A stretch of DNA of 64,000 nucleotides from DASSUW01 sp963844405 (GTDB lineage Bacteria > Actinomycetota > Thermoleophilia > Solirubrobacterales > Solirubrobacteraceae), in assembly GCA_963844405.1 (NCBI GenBank), contig CAWJNZ010000008.1, positions 248,001 to 312,000 of the forward strand, in the 5' to 3' direction. The notes below the pieces were generated by a model. It saw only the letters and a list, made by a program, of their open reading frames with translations, was not told the DNA's origin and made no database searches. This document shows, piece after piece, positions 44,221 through 54,177 of the stretch (positions are counted from its first letter, which is position 1; the number at the start of each line of letters is the position of its first letter). The position numbers and the translations under genes are program-made.

Positions 44221-44463
44221 GGCCTGACGCTGAGCGAGCAGCTTGCGGAGGATGGCGTCCGCCACCTTGTGCGCGTCGACCACGTACTCGCCGTGCTCGA
44301 TGCGCTCCCGCAACTGCTGCATCCGGACCATCCTTGCCTCGTCGCGTCTTTCGAATCGGCGCTTCCGTCCCGATTCGTATCGGACTGCTAGAGCGGTCAT
44401 GTGAACGTATCTCGTCACGGGTCGGCGCACGGTTGATGGGGTGCTCACCCGAACCTTCCTCAT
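44218..44463 (-). CDS. FlgM-like anti-sigma factor domain protein
   Basis: 81 aa. The C-terminal half, RMQQLRERIEHGEYVVDAHKVADAILRKLL, matches the FlgM anti-sigma-28 signature (ERI..G.Y.VDA..VAD.ILR.L). The N-terminal half is basic and unlike FlgM, so the true start may be the internal ATG near 44400. The ATG at 44463 overlaps the sortase stop (ATGA), placing it in the M28-sortase operon. No flagellar or sigma-28 gene is in the window, so the partner sigma factor is unknown. Confidence 0.68.
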   Translation of the reverse strand: MRKVRVSTPSTVRRPVTRYVHMTALAVRYESGRKRRFERRDEARMVRMQQLRERIEHGEYVVDAHKVADAILRKLLAQRQA

Positions 44464-45137
44464 GGCCGCTCCAGCCGCGCGAAGACGATGATGCGCTGGG
44501 CGGCCGAGTACAGCGGATGGCAGGCGGAGAGGACCAGCCGGTCGTAGGCGACGCGGTCGGTCACCGAGACCTCGGTGGGCGGCACGATGCGCGTGCGCTC
44601 GACGCGGTAGACGAAGCGCCCGTACGGCATCCGCAGCTCGATCCGGTCGCCGCGCTCGAGCTGGTCGACGCGCCGGAACGGCGCGCCGTAGGTCGTGCGA
44701 TGGCCGGCGATGGCGACGGTGCCGCGCTGGCCCGGCAGCGGGGTGGCCGGGTAGTGGCCGGGGCCCTTGCGCAGATCGGCGCCTCCGGTGCCCTCGACGA
44801 AGACCTCGGAGACGCCGATCGCCGGCATAACGATCCGGCCCATCGGATCCCCGGGCTCGAGCCGGCGGCCGAGGGCGCGGGCGCGGAAGGCGAGGCGCCG
44901 CGCGGGATCGGGGATCCGCTCGAGCGCGCGCCGCTCGGCCGGAGCGAGCGGGGCCTGCTCGAGCTGCTCCAGCTCATCGCTCAGCTGCCCCTGCTGGAAG
45001 TGCGCGTAGACGGCGGAGACCGGCTCCTGCCACAGCAGGGTCAGGCCCGCGTCGGCGAGCAGGATCGCGCCGGCGACGATCAGCGCGGTCGACACGGCGC
45101 GCAGGGAGCGGCGGCTGCGTGGCGCCGCGACGGTCAT
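44460..45137 (-). CDS. Sortase (class E/D-like)
   Basis: 225 aa. N-terminal membrane anchor (~residues 17-37), a helical linker, then the sortase barrel with His in AIAGHRTTYGAPF, the catalytic Cys in LVLSACHPLYSA (LSxC in place of TLxTC) and Arg in AQRIIVFARL. It attaches proteins to the cell wall or pilus through a C-terminal sorting signal; no obvious LPxTG or LAxTG substrate is encoded here. It overlaps the M28 gene upstream and the FlgM-like gene downstream by four bases each. Confidence 0.88.
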   Translation of the reverse strand: MTVAAPRSRRSLRAVSTALIVAGAILLADAGLTLLWQEPVSAVYAHFQQGQLSDELEQLEQAPLAPAERRALERIPDPARRLAFRARALGRRLEPGDPMGRIVMPAIGVSEVFVEGTGGADLRKGPGHYPATPLPGQRGTVAIAGHRTTYGAPFRRVDQLERGDRIELRMPYGRFVYRVERTRIVPPTEVSVTDRVAYDRLVLSACHPLYSAAQRIIVFARLERP

Positions 45138-46924
45138 CGCCGCAGGGCCGACTCCGTGCCGCCGAGCGACCCGGGGCCGGCGTACGTGACCGGCCCGCGC
45201 GTGCGCAACGGCTCCGGCTCGACGTTGGCGGCCACGCGCCGGCGGGTGCGCATGACGGCGATGAGGGCCGCCAGACAGGCGAGCAGGACGGCCGCGACGA
45301 TCGCGACCCAGACCGAGAGCTCGCCGGAGGCGGCGCTGAGGAGCGCCATCCACGTCAGCTCCAGCGGGTCGAGCCCGAACGCGCGCAGGAAGTAGACCGC
45401 GACGAGCAGGAACGGCACCAGGCCGGCGACGATCGCCGCGACCCCCCACCAGCCGACGAGGCGGGTCTGCGGCGCGGCGGCGAACAGCCACAGGTGCGCG
45501 GCCGGGAGCAGCAGCGCCGCGGCGTACGGGTTGGCGGCCCACACGAGCGCGGCGAGCACGCAGAGGACGGCCCCGGCGGTGGCCGCGAGGCTGCCGGCGG
45601 CCGGGCTCCCCCGATCTCGCGCGCGCGTCAGCAGCAGGGGCCGGACGCCGAACCATCCGAGCACCAGCACGAAGACGATCGAGCCGACCGCGACGGCCTC
45701 GATCGGCGGCAGCGGCAGGATCGGCGCCTCGGGCGGGTCCAGCGCGCCGGTCACCCCGAGCGCGCGCGCCCACAGCCAGGCGAGCAGGACGGGCAGGCCG
45801 GCGGCGGCGAGCCAGATCAGCCACGGCCGCACGGCGAGCCGGCGGCGGCGGACGCGGAAGAAGCCGTCGAGCGCGGTCAGGAAAGCGGGCAGCAGCAGCG
45901 TGCCGACGAGCAGGCGCACCGACCAATCGGGCAGCACGTTGCGCATGGTGACGACGCCGTGCGGGCCGTCGTCGAAGGCGGGCGCCGCGGGGGTCCGGTC
46001 GTCCTGCGCCGGGCCGGCGGTGTCGATCGCGCTCACCGCGCGCAGCGCGGCGCGGCCGAACCGCTCCAGCCGCCGCTCGCTGACCGGCGCGGCGGCGGCG
46101 GGCCCGCGCTCCCCGGTGGCCCCGATCATGACGGCGGGCAGCGACGCGTCGGCGATCACGCCCTGCTCGGACACCGTGAAGGGCAGCGCGCGGCGGATCC
46201 ACTGCGCGGTCGCGCGGCTGCCGCCGGGCCGGCCGGCCTCGGCCCGCACCGCGTTCTCGACCGTGCGCTGGAGCGCGAGCGGCGGCGAGTCGGCCCCGAG
46301 CGACCACGGCACGACCCACGGCTTGCGCACGCGCGTGGACGCCATGTCGCCGAGCACGAGGACGGCGTCGACGCCCTCCGCCTCCTCCGCCCACGCCCGC
46401 GCGCCCGTGAACCCGTCGGTGGCGCCGCTGGTGGAGACGAGCACGAGCGTCTTGCGCAGCTCGCGCCCGCGGAACACGCGCGCCAGCTCGAGCAGCGCGG
46501 CGGTCGCCGACAGCTCGGCCAGGCCGGGTCGGTTGAGCGAGTCGCGGTGGGCGAGGACCACGATGCGGCGGCTCGAGAGGCCGGGGCGGACCCCGATCAC
46601 GGTCTCGACGTCGCCGACCCGCTCGCGGCTCACGCGGAAGCCCGGGCCGGCGGTGCGGTCGGGCCGCTCGAGCGTCTGCGCCACGCGGTCGGCGAGCCGC
46701 GTGTCGCCGGCCGTGCCGACGCGGCGGTCCGGGAACGCGCGCCCGAGCTCGTTCAGCGAGTTGCGCAGCGGCGCGCGCCCGCCGAAGGCGCGCTCGCCGT
46801 CGAACGCGTCGGCGGCCAGCGGGGTGGTCGCGGGCGCCGGGCGGTCGGCGAGCGAGAACGCGGCGATGAACAGCGCGACGAGCGCCGGGAGGAAAGCGGC
46901 CCGGTATACCCGAACGTCGAGCAC
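45134..46924 (-). CDS. M28-family peptidase-like membrane protein
   Basis: 596 aa. An N-terminal hydrophobic segment, an extracellular M28 domain (~residues 45-300) with VVLAHRDSL (HxD zinc ligands) and a run of ~8 membrane helices in the C-terminal half. Other metal ligands are hard to place: LAELSATAALLELARVF replaces the usual DN.SG block, so the domain may be inactive or altered. GTG 46924 lies six bases after a TACTCT box. It heads the operon with a sortase, suggesting a cell-surface role. Confidence 0.72.
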   Translation of the reverse strand: MLDVRVYRAAFLPALVALFIAAFSLADRPAPATTPLAADAFDGERAFGGRAPLRNSLNELGRAFPDRRVGTAGDTRLADRVAQTLERPDRTAGPGFRVSRERVGDVETVIGVRPGLSSRRIVVLAHRDSLNRPGLAELSATAALLELARVFRGRELRKTLVLVSTSGATDGFTGARAWAEEAEGVDAVLVLGDMASTRVRKPWVVPWSLGADSPPLALQRTVENAVRAEAGRPGGSRATAQWIRRALPFTVSEQGVIADASLPAVMIGATGERGPAAAAPVSERRLERFGRAALRAVSAIDTAGPAQDDRTPAAPAFDDGPHGVVTMRNVLPDWSVRLLVGTLLLPAFLTALDGFFRVRRRRLAVRPWLIWLAAAGLPVLLAWLWARALGVTGALDPPEAPILPLPPIEAVAVGSIVFVLVLGWFGVRPLLLTRARDRGSPAAGSLAATAGAVLCVLAALVWAANPYAAALLLPAAHLWLFAAAPQTRLVGWWGVAAIVAGLVPFLLVAVYFLRAFGLDPLELTWMALLSAASGELSVWVAIVAAVLLACLAALIAVMRTRRRVAANVEPEPLRTRGPVTYAGPGSLGGTESALRR

Positions 46925-46930
46925 CAGGCG

Positions 46931-46936
46931 AGAGTA
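46931..46936 (-). promoter_or_regulatory. -10-like TACTCT box of the M28-sortase operon
   Basis: TACTCT on the minus strand ends 6 bases before GTG 46924. On the plus strand TATCCT at about 46943-46948 can serve the divergent response-regulator gene, whose 18-base leader carries AGAAGGG, so two promoters share this 41-base gap. Confidence 0.4.
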
Positions 46937-46965
46937 CCTCTCACTATCCTCGACCCAGAAGGGTC

Positions 46966-47676
46966 ATGGCCGATCGCGCACCCCGCATCCTGCTGGTCGA
47001 CGACGAGCAGCCGATTCAGACGCTGCTCTCGTTCCCGCTGCAGCGCGACGGCTACGAGGTCGTGCAGGCGTCGGACGGGCGCGAGGCGCTCACGCGCTTC
47101 GGCGAGCAGCAGTTCGACCTGGTCGTGCTCGACCTCATGCTCCCGAAGATGGACGGCCTCGAGGTCTGCAAGCGCCTGCGCGCGAAGGGCTCGACGGTGC
47201 CGATCATCATGCTCACGGCCAAGTCGGAGGAGATCGACAAGGTGCTCGGCCTCGAGCTCGGGGCCGACGACTACATCACCAAGCCGTTCTCGATGCGCGA
47301 GTTCCGCTCGCGCGTGAAGGCCGCATTGCGGCGCGCCGGCATGGCGCACCCGGAGACCGACGACGAGCAGCCGGTCGACGTGCGCGGCCTGCGCATCGAC
47401 CCGACGAAGCGCACGGTGACCCGCAACGGCGACAACGTGGCGACCACCTTCGTCGAGTTCGAGATCCTCGCCGCGCTGGCGCGCTCGCCCGGCCGCGTGT
47501 TCACGCGCGACATGCTGCTCGCGCGCGTGTGGGGCGACTCCGCGTATCGCGACCCGCGGACGATCGACGTCCACATCCGGCACCTGCGCGAGAAGATCGA
47601 GGTCGACCCCAAGGAGCCCGAGTACCTGTTCACGGTGCGCGGGGTCGGCTACCGGTTCCGGGACGACGAGGACTAG
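46966..47676 (+). CDS. OmpR/PhoB-family response regulator
   Basis: 236 aa. Receiver domain: acidic pocket DDEQ, phospho-acceptor Asp in LVVLDLMLPKMDGLE, Thr in MLTAKSEE and Lys in YITKPFSMREF. C-terminal winged helix: TFVEFEILAALARSPGRVFTRDMLL and DVHIRHLREKIE...VRGVGYRF. It pairs with the kinase 7 bases downstream and likely controls envelope-stress genes including htrA. MtrA/RegX3-like in length and layout. Confidence 0.93.
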   Translation: MADRAPRILLVDDEQPIQTLLSFPLQRDGYEVVQASDGREALTRFGEQQFDLVVLDLMLPKMDGLEVCKRLRAKGSTVPIIMLTAKSEEIDKVLGLELGADDYITKPFSMREFRSRVKAALRRAGMAHPETDDEQPVDVRGLRIDPTKRTVTRNGDNVATTFVEFEILAALARSPGRVFTRDMLLARVWGDSAYRDPRTIDVHIRHLREKIEVDPKEPEYLFTVRGVGYRFRDDED

Positions 47677-47683
47677 GTACCTC

Positions 47684-49091
47684 ATGTTAGGGCTGCGGTC
47701 GCTGCGCAATCGCCTGGCGGTCGCGTTCGGGCTGATCGTGCTCGGCGCCATCGGCACGATCTACCTGACCGTCACGCCGCGCCTCGAGGAGCGGCTGGAG
47801 GACCAGAAGCTCGAGCGCCTGCAGGTCGACGCGCGGGGCTACGTGGACGGCAAGACCGGGTGGGCGCAGTCGTACGACCCCAGAAACGACGCAGTGCTCC
47901 CCGACACGCGCGTCCGCCTGGCGGCGGGCGCCATCAGCGCCGAGGTCCTGATCCTCGACGCGCTGAGCAGCGGGCCGTCGTCGCTGATCGGGACGATCGA
48001 CTCGGCACCCGACGTCGGCGTGAGCGAGCCCGACGTCCGCCCGCTGGCGCTCGACGCCGTCTCCACCGGGCGCCCCGCGTCGGCGACGCTGTCGACGGGC
48101 GCCGGCCAGCAGGCCGTCGTCGCCCATCCGCTGATCCAGGACAAGAAGGTCGTGGGCGTCGCCGTGTTCGCCGACGGGCTCGACGAGGTGGAGGCCAACG
48201 TGGCGCTGATCCGCCGCCAGATCCTTTCTCGGGCGGCATCGCGCTGGCCGTCGCGCTGCTGGCCGGCTACCTCGTGGCGCGCGCGCTGTCCCAGCGCGTC
48301 GGCCGCCTCGAGCAGGCGGCCCGCAAGGTCGCGGCGGGCGACTTCTCCAATCCGATCCGCGCCGACTCCGACGACGAGCTGGGCCAGCTCGCGGCCGCCT
48401 TCGACGACATGCAGAACCAGCTCGCCCGGCTCGACCGGGCGCGCAAGCAGTTCATCGCGTCCGCCTCGCACGAGCTGCGCACGCCGATCTTCTCGCTCGG
48501 CGGCTTCCTCGAGCTGCTGGCCGACGAGGAGCTCGACGAGGAGACGCGGCGGCAGTTCCTCGACCAGCTGCGCGGCCAGGTCGACCGCATGCGCACGCTG
48601 GCCACCGAGCTGCTCGACCTGTCGCGGCTGGAGGCCGGCGCGCTGGAGCTGCGGCCGGAGCAGACGGACGTCGGTCAGCTGGCGCGCGAGGTGGCCGGCG
48701 AGTTCACGCCCGCCGCGCAGCGCCACTCCTCACGCGTGCGGCTCGACCTCCCCGACGAGCCGATCGAGCTCGACTGCGACCCCGAGCGGGTTGCGCAGGT
48801 GCTTCGTATCCTGCTCGACAACGCGCTCGTGCACACCCCCGTGGGCACCGGAGTGCGGGTTTCGGCGGACCGGCGGAACGGGCACGTGCGACTCGAAGTC
48901 TCCGACCTCGGCCTCGGCATCAAGCGACAGAACATGCCCCACATCTTCGAACCGTTCTTCACCTCCAATGAGGAGGCCCAGGGCGCCGGCCTCGGCCTGG
49001 CCATCGCCCGCGAGCTGGCTGAGCGCATGCAGGGCCGCCTGACCGTGCGCTCGGTCCCGGGCTCGACGACCTTCTCGCTGGTGCTGCCGGG

Positions 49092-49095
<4 letters not shown>
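47684..49095 (+). CDS. Sensor histidine kinase, one frameshift as sequenced
   Basis: Repaired 470 aa. TM1 at ~10-30, extracytoplasmic sensor ~31-180, TM2 (GGIALAVALLAGYLVARAL), HAMP, DHp with the phospho-His in ASASHELRTPIFSL, and HATPase N/G boxes (LRILLDNALVHTP, DLGLGIKRQ, GAGLGLAIARELA). The frame shifts at 48221-48230 in CCTTTCT; one extra T restores RRQILFSGGIALA. As sequenced, the sensor half runs into low-complexity nonsense to 49042 and the kinase half has no start. It overlaps htrA by four bases. Confidence 0.85.
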
Positions 49096-50258
<1,163 letters not shown>

Positions 50259-50314
50259 GAGTGAGCGCAGCGAACGGTCAACTGAGGCCGGACGCCGAAG
50301 TTCGTCGTCCGAAC

Positions 50315-50333
50315 GCGGGGCTCGATGCCCCGC
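50315..50333 (+). promoter_or_regulatory. Hairpin directly before the treT ribosome site
   Basis: GCGGGGC-TCGAT-GCCCCGC is a perfect 7-pair stem that abuts the GGAGG at 50334-50338. It may end htrA transcription, stabilise the treT message or affect ribosome access. No T-tract follows. Confidence 0.4.
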
Positions 50334-50350
50334 GGAGGTAACTTTCCCTC

Positions 50351-51580
50351 GTGCTCCAACCCGTCGCGCTGGCCACCAAGAGCCTCGCCGACTACACGCA
50401 CCTCGTCGGACGCCCGCTCGTCGAGGAGATCCGTGAGCTGGCGGAGCCGCTGAAGGGCCGTCGCGTCGTCCACCTCAGCGCGACGGCGTTCGGCGGCGGG
50501 GTGTCCGAGATCCTCTACACGCTGGTGCCGCTGATGCGCGACATCGGCCTCGAGGCCGAGTGGCAGGTGATCTACGGGCGCGAGGAGTTCTTCAACGCGA
50601 CCAAGATCATGCACAACGCGCTCCAGGGCAACCCGCAGGACCTCACCGAGGACCAGTGGGCGACCTGGTCGCAGTACAACGAGATGAACGCGCGCGAGCT
50701 CGCCCGCGGGTGGGACGTCTGCATCGTCCACGACCCGCAGCCCGCGGCGCTGTTCTCGCTCGCCCCGGAGAAGGCGGACGGCTGGATCTGGCGTTGCCAC
50801 ATCGACGTCTCGACGCCGAACCCCGACACGATGGAGCGGCTGCTGCCGTTCATCGAGGGCTATCCGCAGACGCTCTTCCACGTGGACGCGTACGTACCGC
50901 GCGGCATGAACGGGAACGTGAACATCGTGCCGCCGGCGATCGACCCCCTGGCCCCGAAGAACATGGCCCTCTCCTTCGAGGACGCTACGTTCGTGTGCCG
51001 GCAGTTCGGCATCGACACCGACCGCCCGATGATCTGCCAGGTCTCGCGGTTCGATCCCTGGAAGGACCCGCTGGGGGTGATCGACGCGTACCGGATCGTG
51101 AAGGAGTCGCGACCCGAGGTGCAGCTCGCGCTGGTGGGCTCGATGGCGTCGGACGACCCGGAGGGCTGGGACTTCTACAACTCGACGCTCGCCCACGCCG
51201 AGGGGGACCCGGACATCCACATCCTGAACAACTTCAACAACGTCGGAGCCATCGAGGTCAACGCGTTCCAGTCGCTGTCGCAGGTCGTGATCCAGAAGTC
51301 CACGCGCGAGGGGTTCGGCCTGACGGTGAGCGAGGCGCTGTGGAAGGGGCGGCCGTTCATCGGCGGCAACGTCGGCGGCATCCCGCTCCAGGTCTCCGAC
51401 GGCGAGACCGGCTATCTGGTCGACACGGTCGAGGAGTGCGCCGCCCGGATCGGCGCGATTCTCGATGACCCGGAATTGGGTAGGTCGCTCGGACTGCGCG
51501 GCAAGGAACACGTCCGCACGCATTTCCTGACCCCTCGCTACCTGCGCGACTACCTACGGATCTTCCACGAGGTGCTGTGA
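50351..51580 (+). CDS. treT: Trehalose glycosyltransferring synthase (TreT-like, GT4)
   Basis: 409 aa GT-B enzyme. HLSATAFGGGVSEILYTLVPLM (acceptor side glycine loop), VHDPQPAALFSL, QVSRFDPWKDPLGVIDAYRIV and the donor-binding KSTREGFGLTVSEALWK are TreT/trehalose phosphorylase blocks. TreT makes trehalose in one reversible step from NDP-glucose and glucose. The GTG start has GGAGG 12 bases upstream. The stop overlaps otsA by one base. A retaining trehalose phosphorylase is the main alternative. Confidence 0.83.
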   Translation: MLQPVALATKSLADYTHLVGRPLVEEIRELAEPLKGRRVVHLSATAFGGGVSEILYTLVPLMRDIGLEAEWQVIYGREEFFNATKIMHNALQGNPQDLTEDQWATWSQYNEMNARELARGWDVCIVHDPQPAALFSLAPEKADGWIWRCHIDVSTPNPDTMERLLPFIEGYPQTLFHVDAYVPRGMNGNVNIVPPAIDPLAPKNMALSFEDATFVCRQFGIDTDRPMICQVSRFDPWKDPLGVIDAYRIVKESRPEVQLALVGSMASDDPEGWDFYNSTLAHAEGDPDIHILNNFNNVGAIEVNAFQSLSQVVIQKSTREGFGLTVSEALWKGRPFIGGNVGGIPLQVSDGETGYLVDTVEECAARIGAILDDPELGRSLGLRGKEHVRTHFLTPRYLRDYLRIFHEVL

Positions 51581-53043
51581 TGGCTCAGCCGTTGGTGTTG
51601 GTGTCCAACCGGGGGCCCGTCACGTACCAGGAGGACGGGTCGATCAAGCGCGGCACGGGCGGGCTGGTGACCGCCTTGACGGGCCTGGCCTCGCACCGCG
51701 ACGCGATCTGGATCGCCTCGGCGATGACCGACCAGGACGTGGAGCAGGCGGAGCGGTCGGGCGGCCGGCCGTTCTCGGTCGATGCGCCGGAGGGCGGGAC
51801 CTACCACGTGCGGTTCGTGGCCTCCGACCCCGAGGCCTACGACCGCTTCTACAACATCTTCGCCAACCCGATGCTCTGGTTCATCCAGCACTACCTGTGG
51901 GACCTGAGCAACGCGCCGGACATCCGCAAGCACGAGGTCGACGCCTACGAGAACGGCTACCAGGCCGTCAACCGGGATCTGGCGACCGCCGTGCTGGAGG
52001 AGATCGACGGCCAGGACGAGCCGGTCGTCATGGTGCACGACTACCAGCTGTACACGCTGCCGGCGATGGTGCGGGCGGAGCGGCCGGACGTCTTCCTGCA
52101 CCACTTCGTGCACATCCCGTGGACGCAGTCCGACGCCTGGCGCGTGCTCCCGGGGTGGATCCGCGACGAGATCTTCCACGGGCTGCTGGCCAACGACATC
52201 ATCGGCTTCCACACGCGGTCCTACCGGCGCAACTTCCTGCAGTGCTGCCGCGACCTGTTGGATCTGGAGGTGGACATGGACCGCGGCGTGGTCGTGTGCG
52301 AGGACCGCGAGGTGTGGGTGCGCGCGTATCCGCTGCCGATCGACTACCGCGCGACTCAGGGGGTGGCGGGTCGCGACGGCGTGGCGCAGTTCGAGGAGGA
52401 GCTGCTGCGGCGCCGGCGCGAGTTCTCGATCTTGCGGGTGGACCGGGCCGATCTGTCTAAGAACGTGCTGCGCGGGTTCACCGCGTTCGACATCTTCCTG
52501 GAGCAGCACCCGGAGTTCGCCGAGCGGATCACCTTCACGGCGCAGCTGATGCCGTCGCGGACCGACGTGCCGGAGTACGCCGAGTACCTGGAGAAGATCG
52601 AGGCGCTGGTGGCGGTCGTCAACCACCGGCACGGGACGCCGGACTGGATGCCGATCCACCTCAAGCTGCGCGACGACCTGGAGGAGGCGGTGGCCTCCTA
52701 CAAGCACTACGACGTGATGATGGTCAACGCTATGTTCGACGGCATGAACCTCGTGGCCAAGGAGGGGCCGCTGGTGAACGAGCGCCACGGCGTCTCGATC
52801 TTGAGCGAGAACACCGGCGCCCATGAGGAGCTCGGCGAGTTCGCCTTGTCGGTGAACCCGTTCGACGTGCAGGAGCTCGCCGACGCGATCTACTCGGCGT
52901 TGACGATGTCGGCCGAGTCGCGCGCCCGGCGGGCGCGCGGGTTGAAGGAGATCGTGACCTCGCGAGATCCGGGCGACTGGATCGACGAGCAGATCGCCGA
53001 CATCCGGGCCAAGGCGCGCGGGGCGGCGGCGAGCGCGCGGTAA
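51580..53043 (+). CDS. otsA: Trehalose-6-phosphate synthase family (GT20)
   Basis: 487 aa. LVSNRGPVTYQ...GTGGLVTAL, VMVHDYQLYTLPAMVRAERP, HFVHIPWTQSDAWRVLP, GFHTRSYRRNFLQCC and FDGMNLVAKEGPLVNE are GT20 blocks for UDP-glucose and glucose-6-phosphate. It would make trehalose-6-phosphate; no OtsB phosphatase is nearby. Because TreT is cotranscribed, the cell would have two routes to trehalose. The ATG overlaps the treT stop; a GTG lies three bases earlier. Confidence 0.87.
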   Translation: MAQPLVLVSNRGPVTYQEDGSIKRGTGGLVTALTGLASHRDAIWIASAMTDQDVEQAERSGGRPFSVDAPEGGTYHVRFVASDPEAYDRFYNIFANPMLWFIQHYLWDLSNAPDIRKHEVDAYENGYQAVNRDLATAVLEEIDGQDEPVVMVHDYQLYTLPAMVRAERPDVFLHHFVHIPWTQSDAWRVLPGWIRDEIFHGLLANDIIGFHTRSYRRNFLQCCRDLLDLEVDMDRGVVVCEDREVWVRAYPLPIDYRATQGVAGRDGVAQFEEELLRRRREFSILRVDRADLSKNVLRGFTAFDIFLEQHPEFAERITFTAQLMPSRTDVPEYAEYLEKIEALVAVVNHRHGTPDWMPIHLKLRDDLEEAVASYKHYDVMMVNAMFDGMNLVAKEGPLVNERHGVSILSENTGAHEELGEFALSVNPFDVQELADAIYSALTMSAESRARRARGLKEIVTSRDPGDWIDEQIADIRAKARGAAASAR

Positions 53044-53047
53044 GCCT

Positions 53048-53614
53048 TCACCCACCCGCCTCGAAGCCGAACTCCGCCTCGGCGGCCTCGCCCGGCGGGA
53101 CCCCGCGCGTCGCCGGCCGATCCTCGTCCGCCCTCGGCGCCGGCCCACCCCCGCCCGTCCTGGGCGCCGGCCCACCCCCGCCCGTCTCACCGCCACTCGC
53201 CACCGGCGGCGACCCACCGCCGCCCGTCGCCCCCGGCTCACCGCGACTCGCCCCCGGCTCACCGCCGCTCGCCCCCGGCTCCTTCGTGGGCCGCTGCCCG
53301 CCCGTCTCGACCCCGCTCGTCGCCGGGCCGCGTCCGCCCCGCTTCACCACCCGCCTCGCTCGCGGCCGCTCGTCCCGCCCGACCGGTCGCCTCGTCCGCT
53401 CGCGCCCCCGCCGGACTCGTTCCGACCGGTCTCTCGGCTCCCGCCAGCGCGGCTCCGGCTCGCTCACGGGCTCCTCTTCTCCGAGCGGCGCGGGCTCGGG
53501 CGGCGGCACCTCGGGCGCGGGCGGGGCGAGGCGGGGCCAGGCGACGACGATCGCCGCCAGCAGGACCGTCGCGGCGACCCGGATCACGTTGCCCCACCGC
53601 ACGCGACGACGCAT
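53048..53614 (-). CDS. Low-complexity membrane-anchored hypothetical protein
   Basis: 188 aa. Basic N-terminus, one membrane helix (~residues 9-26), then Pro/Glu-rich, Arg-rich and Gly/Pro-rich stretches with short repeats (EPGASGG, EPGASRG, EPGATGG; TGGGGPAPR twice). No domain is recognised. The composition could reflect a secreted or wall-spanning linker, or a non-coding GC-rich stretch that happens to be open; the membrane segment right after the start favours a real gene. It diverges from rpsF. Confidence 0.5.
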   Translation of the reverse strand: MRRRVRWGNVIRVAATVLLAAIVVAWPRLAPPAPEVPPPEPAPLGEEEPVSEPEPRWREPRDRSERVRRGRERTRRPVGRDERPRARRVVKRGGRGPATSGVETGGQRPTKEPGASGGEPGASRGEPGATGGGGSPPVASGGETGGGGPAPRTGGGGPAPRADEDRPATRGVPPGEAAEAEFGFEAGG

Positions 53615-53657
53615 GTCTCCAGTAGGCGCAGACCGCAGCGGCTTCGCCCCGCACTGC

Positions 53658-53663
53658 TACCAT
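53658..53663 (+). promoter_or_regulatory. -10-like TACCAT box for rpsF
   Basis: TACCAT ends 10 bases before ATG 53674. The upstream ATG at 53662 lies inside the box itself, which argues for the second ATG as the real start of S6. Confidence 0.4.
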
Positions 53664-53673
53664 GCGCCGCCGC

Positions 53674-54048
53674 ATGGCCACCGAAGCACCCGTCTACGAC
53701 CTGGTCCTGCTCCTCGACACCACGATCGAGCAGGAACGGCGCGACACGATCCTCGCCAACGTCGAGGACGCCATCGATCGCGCGGGCGAGATCGTCGGCC
53801 GGCACGACTGGGGCAACCGCCACACGGTCTACGAGGTCCGCAAGCACGGCGAGGCGGACTACCACCTGATCCAGTTCCGGGGCCCGTCGACGCTGCTCGA
53901 GCAGCTCGACCACAACCTGAAGATCACGGACGGCATCCTTCGCTTCCGGATCATCAAGCTCCGCCCCGGCACCCCGGCGCCGCCGGATCTGCGTCCCGCC
54001 GCCATGGCCGCTGCCGCGCCTGCGCCGGACGTCGACGAGTCCGAGTAG
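53674..54048 (+). CDS. rpsF: 30S ribosomal protein S6
   Basis: 124 aa. APVYDLVLLLDTTIEQERRDTILANV, the HDWGNRHTVYEVRKHGEADYHLIQF core and ILRFRIIKL are S6 features; an Ala/Pro tail ends in DVDESE. It binds S18 on the small-subunit platform. ATG 53674 (MATEAPVYD) is preferred over 53662 because the latter overlaps the likely -10 box. It heads the rpsF-ssb-rpsR-rplI-dnaB block. Confidence 0.93.
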   Translation: MATEAPVYDLVLLLDTTIEQERRDTILANVEDAIDRAGEIVGRHDWGNRHTVYEVRKHGEADYHLIQFRGPSTLLEQLDHNLKITDGILRFRIIKLRPGTPAPPDLRPAAMAAAAPAPDVDESE

Positions 54049-54052
54049 TCAC

Positions 54053-54066
54053 AACTCTTCGGAGTT
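54053..54066 (+). terminator. UUCG tetraloop hairpin after rpsF
   Basis: AACTC-TTCG-GAGTT, five pairs closed by a stable TTCG loop, begins 5 bases after the rpsF stop. Without a T-tract it is more likely an attenuator or RNA-end stabiliser than a full terminator. It could equally be a site for S6:S18 feedback, known in this operon in other bacteria. Confidence 0.35.
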
Positions 54067-54134
54067 CGTCACGACTCCGCCAAGAATTCGTCCCAATCTG
54101 CGCGCCATTCGCGGGTTCGCTCCGGACCCACCCC

Positions 54135-54140
54135 TAGACT
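54135..54140 (+). promoter_or_regulatory. -10-like TAGACT box for ssb
   Basis: TAGACT, identical to the boxes before dnaB and purA, but here 37 bases before the start and followed by a conventional leader with AAAGGAG. It suggests ssb-rpsR-rplI can be transcribed independently of rpsF. Confidence 0.45.
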
Positions 54141-54177
54141 CGGCCACCGAGCTTTAGAGAAGTCGAAAGGAGCCTCC

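Noticed and set aside
44197..44391. Plus-strand 64-codon frame after thiL
   Set aside because: It is the antisense of the FlgM-like gene, which has family signature residues and ATGA coupling to the sortase.
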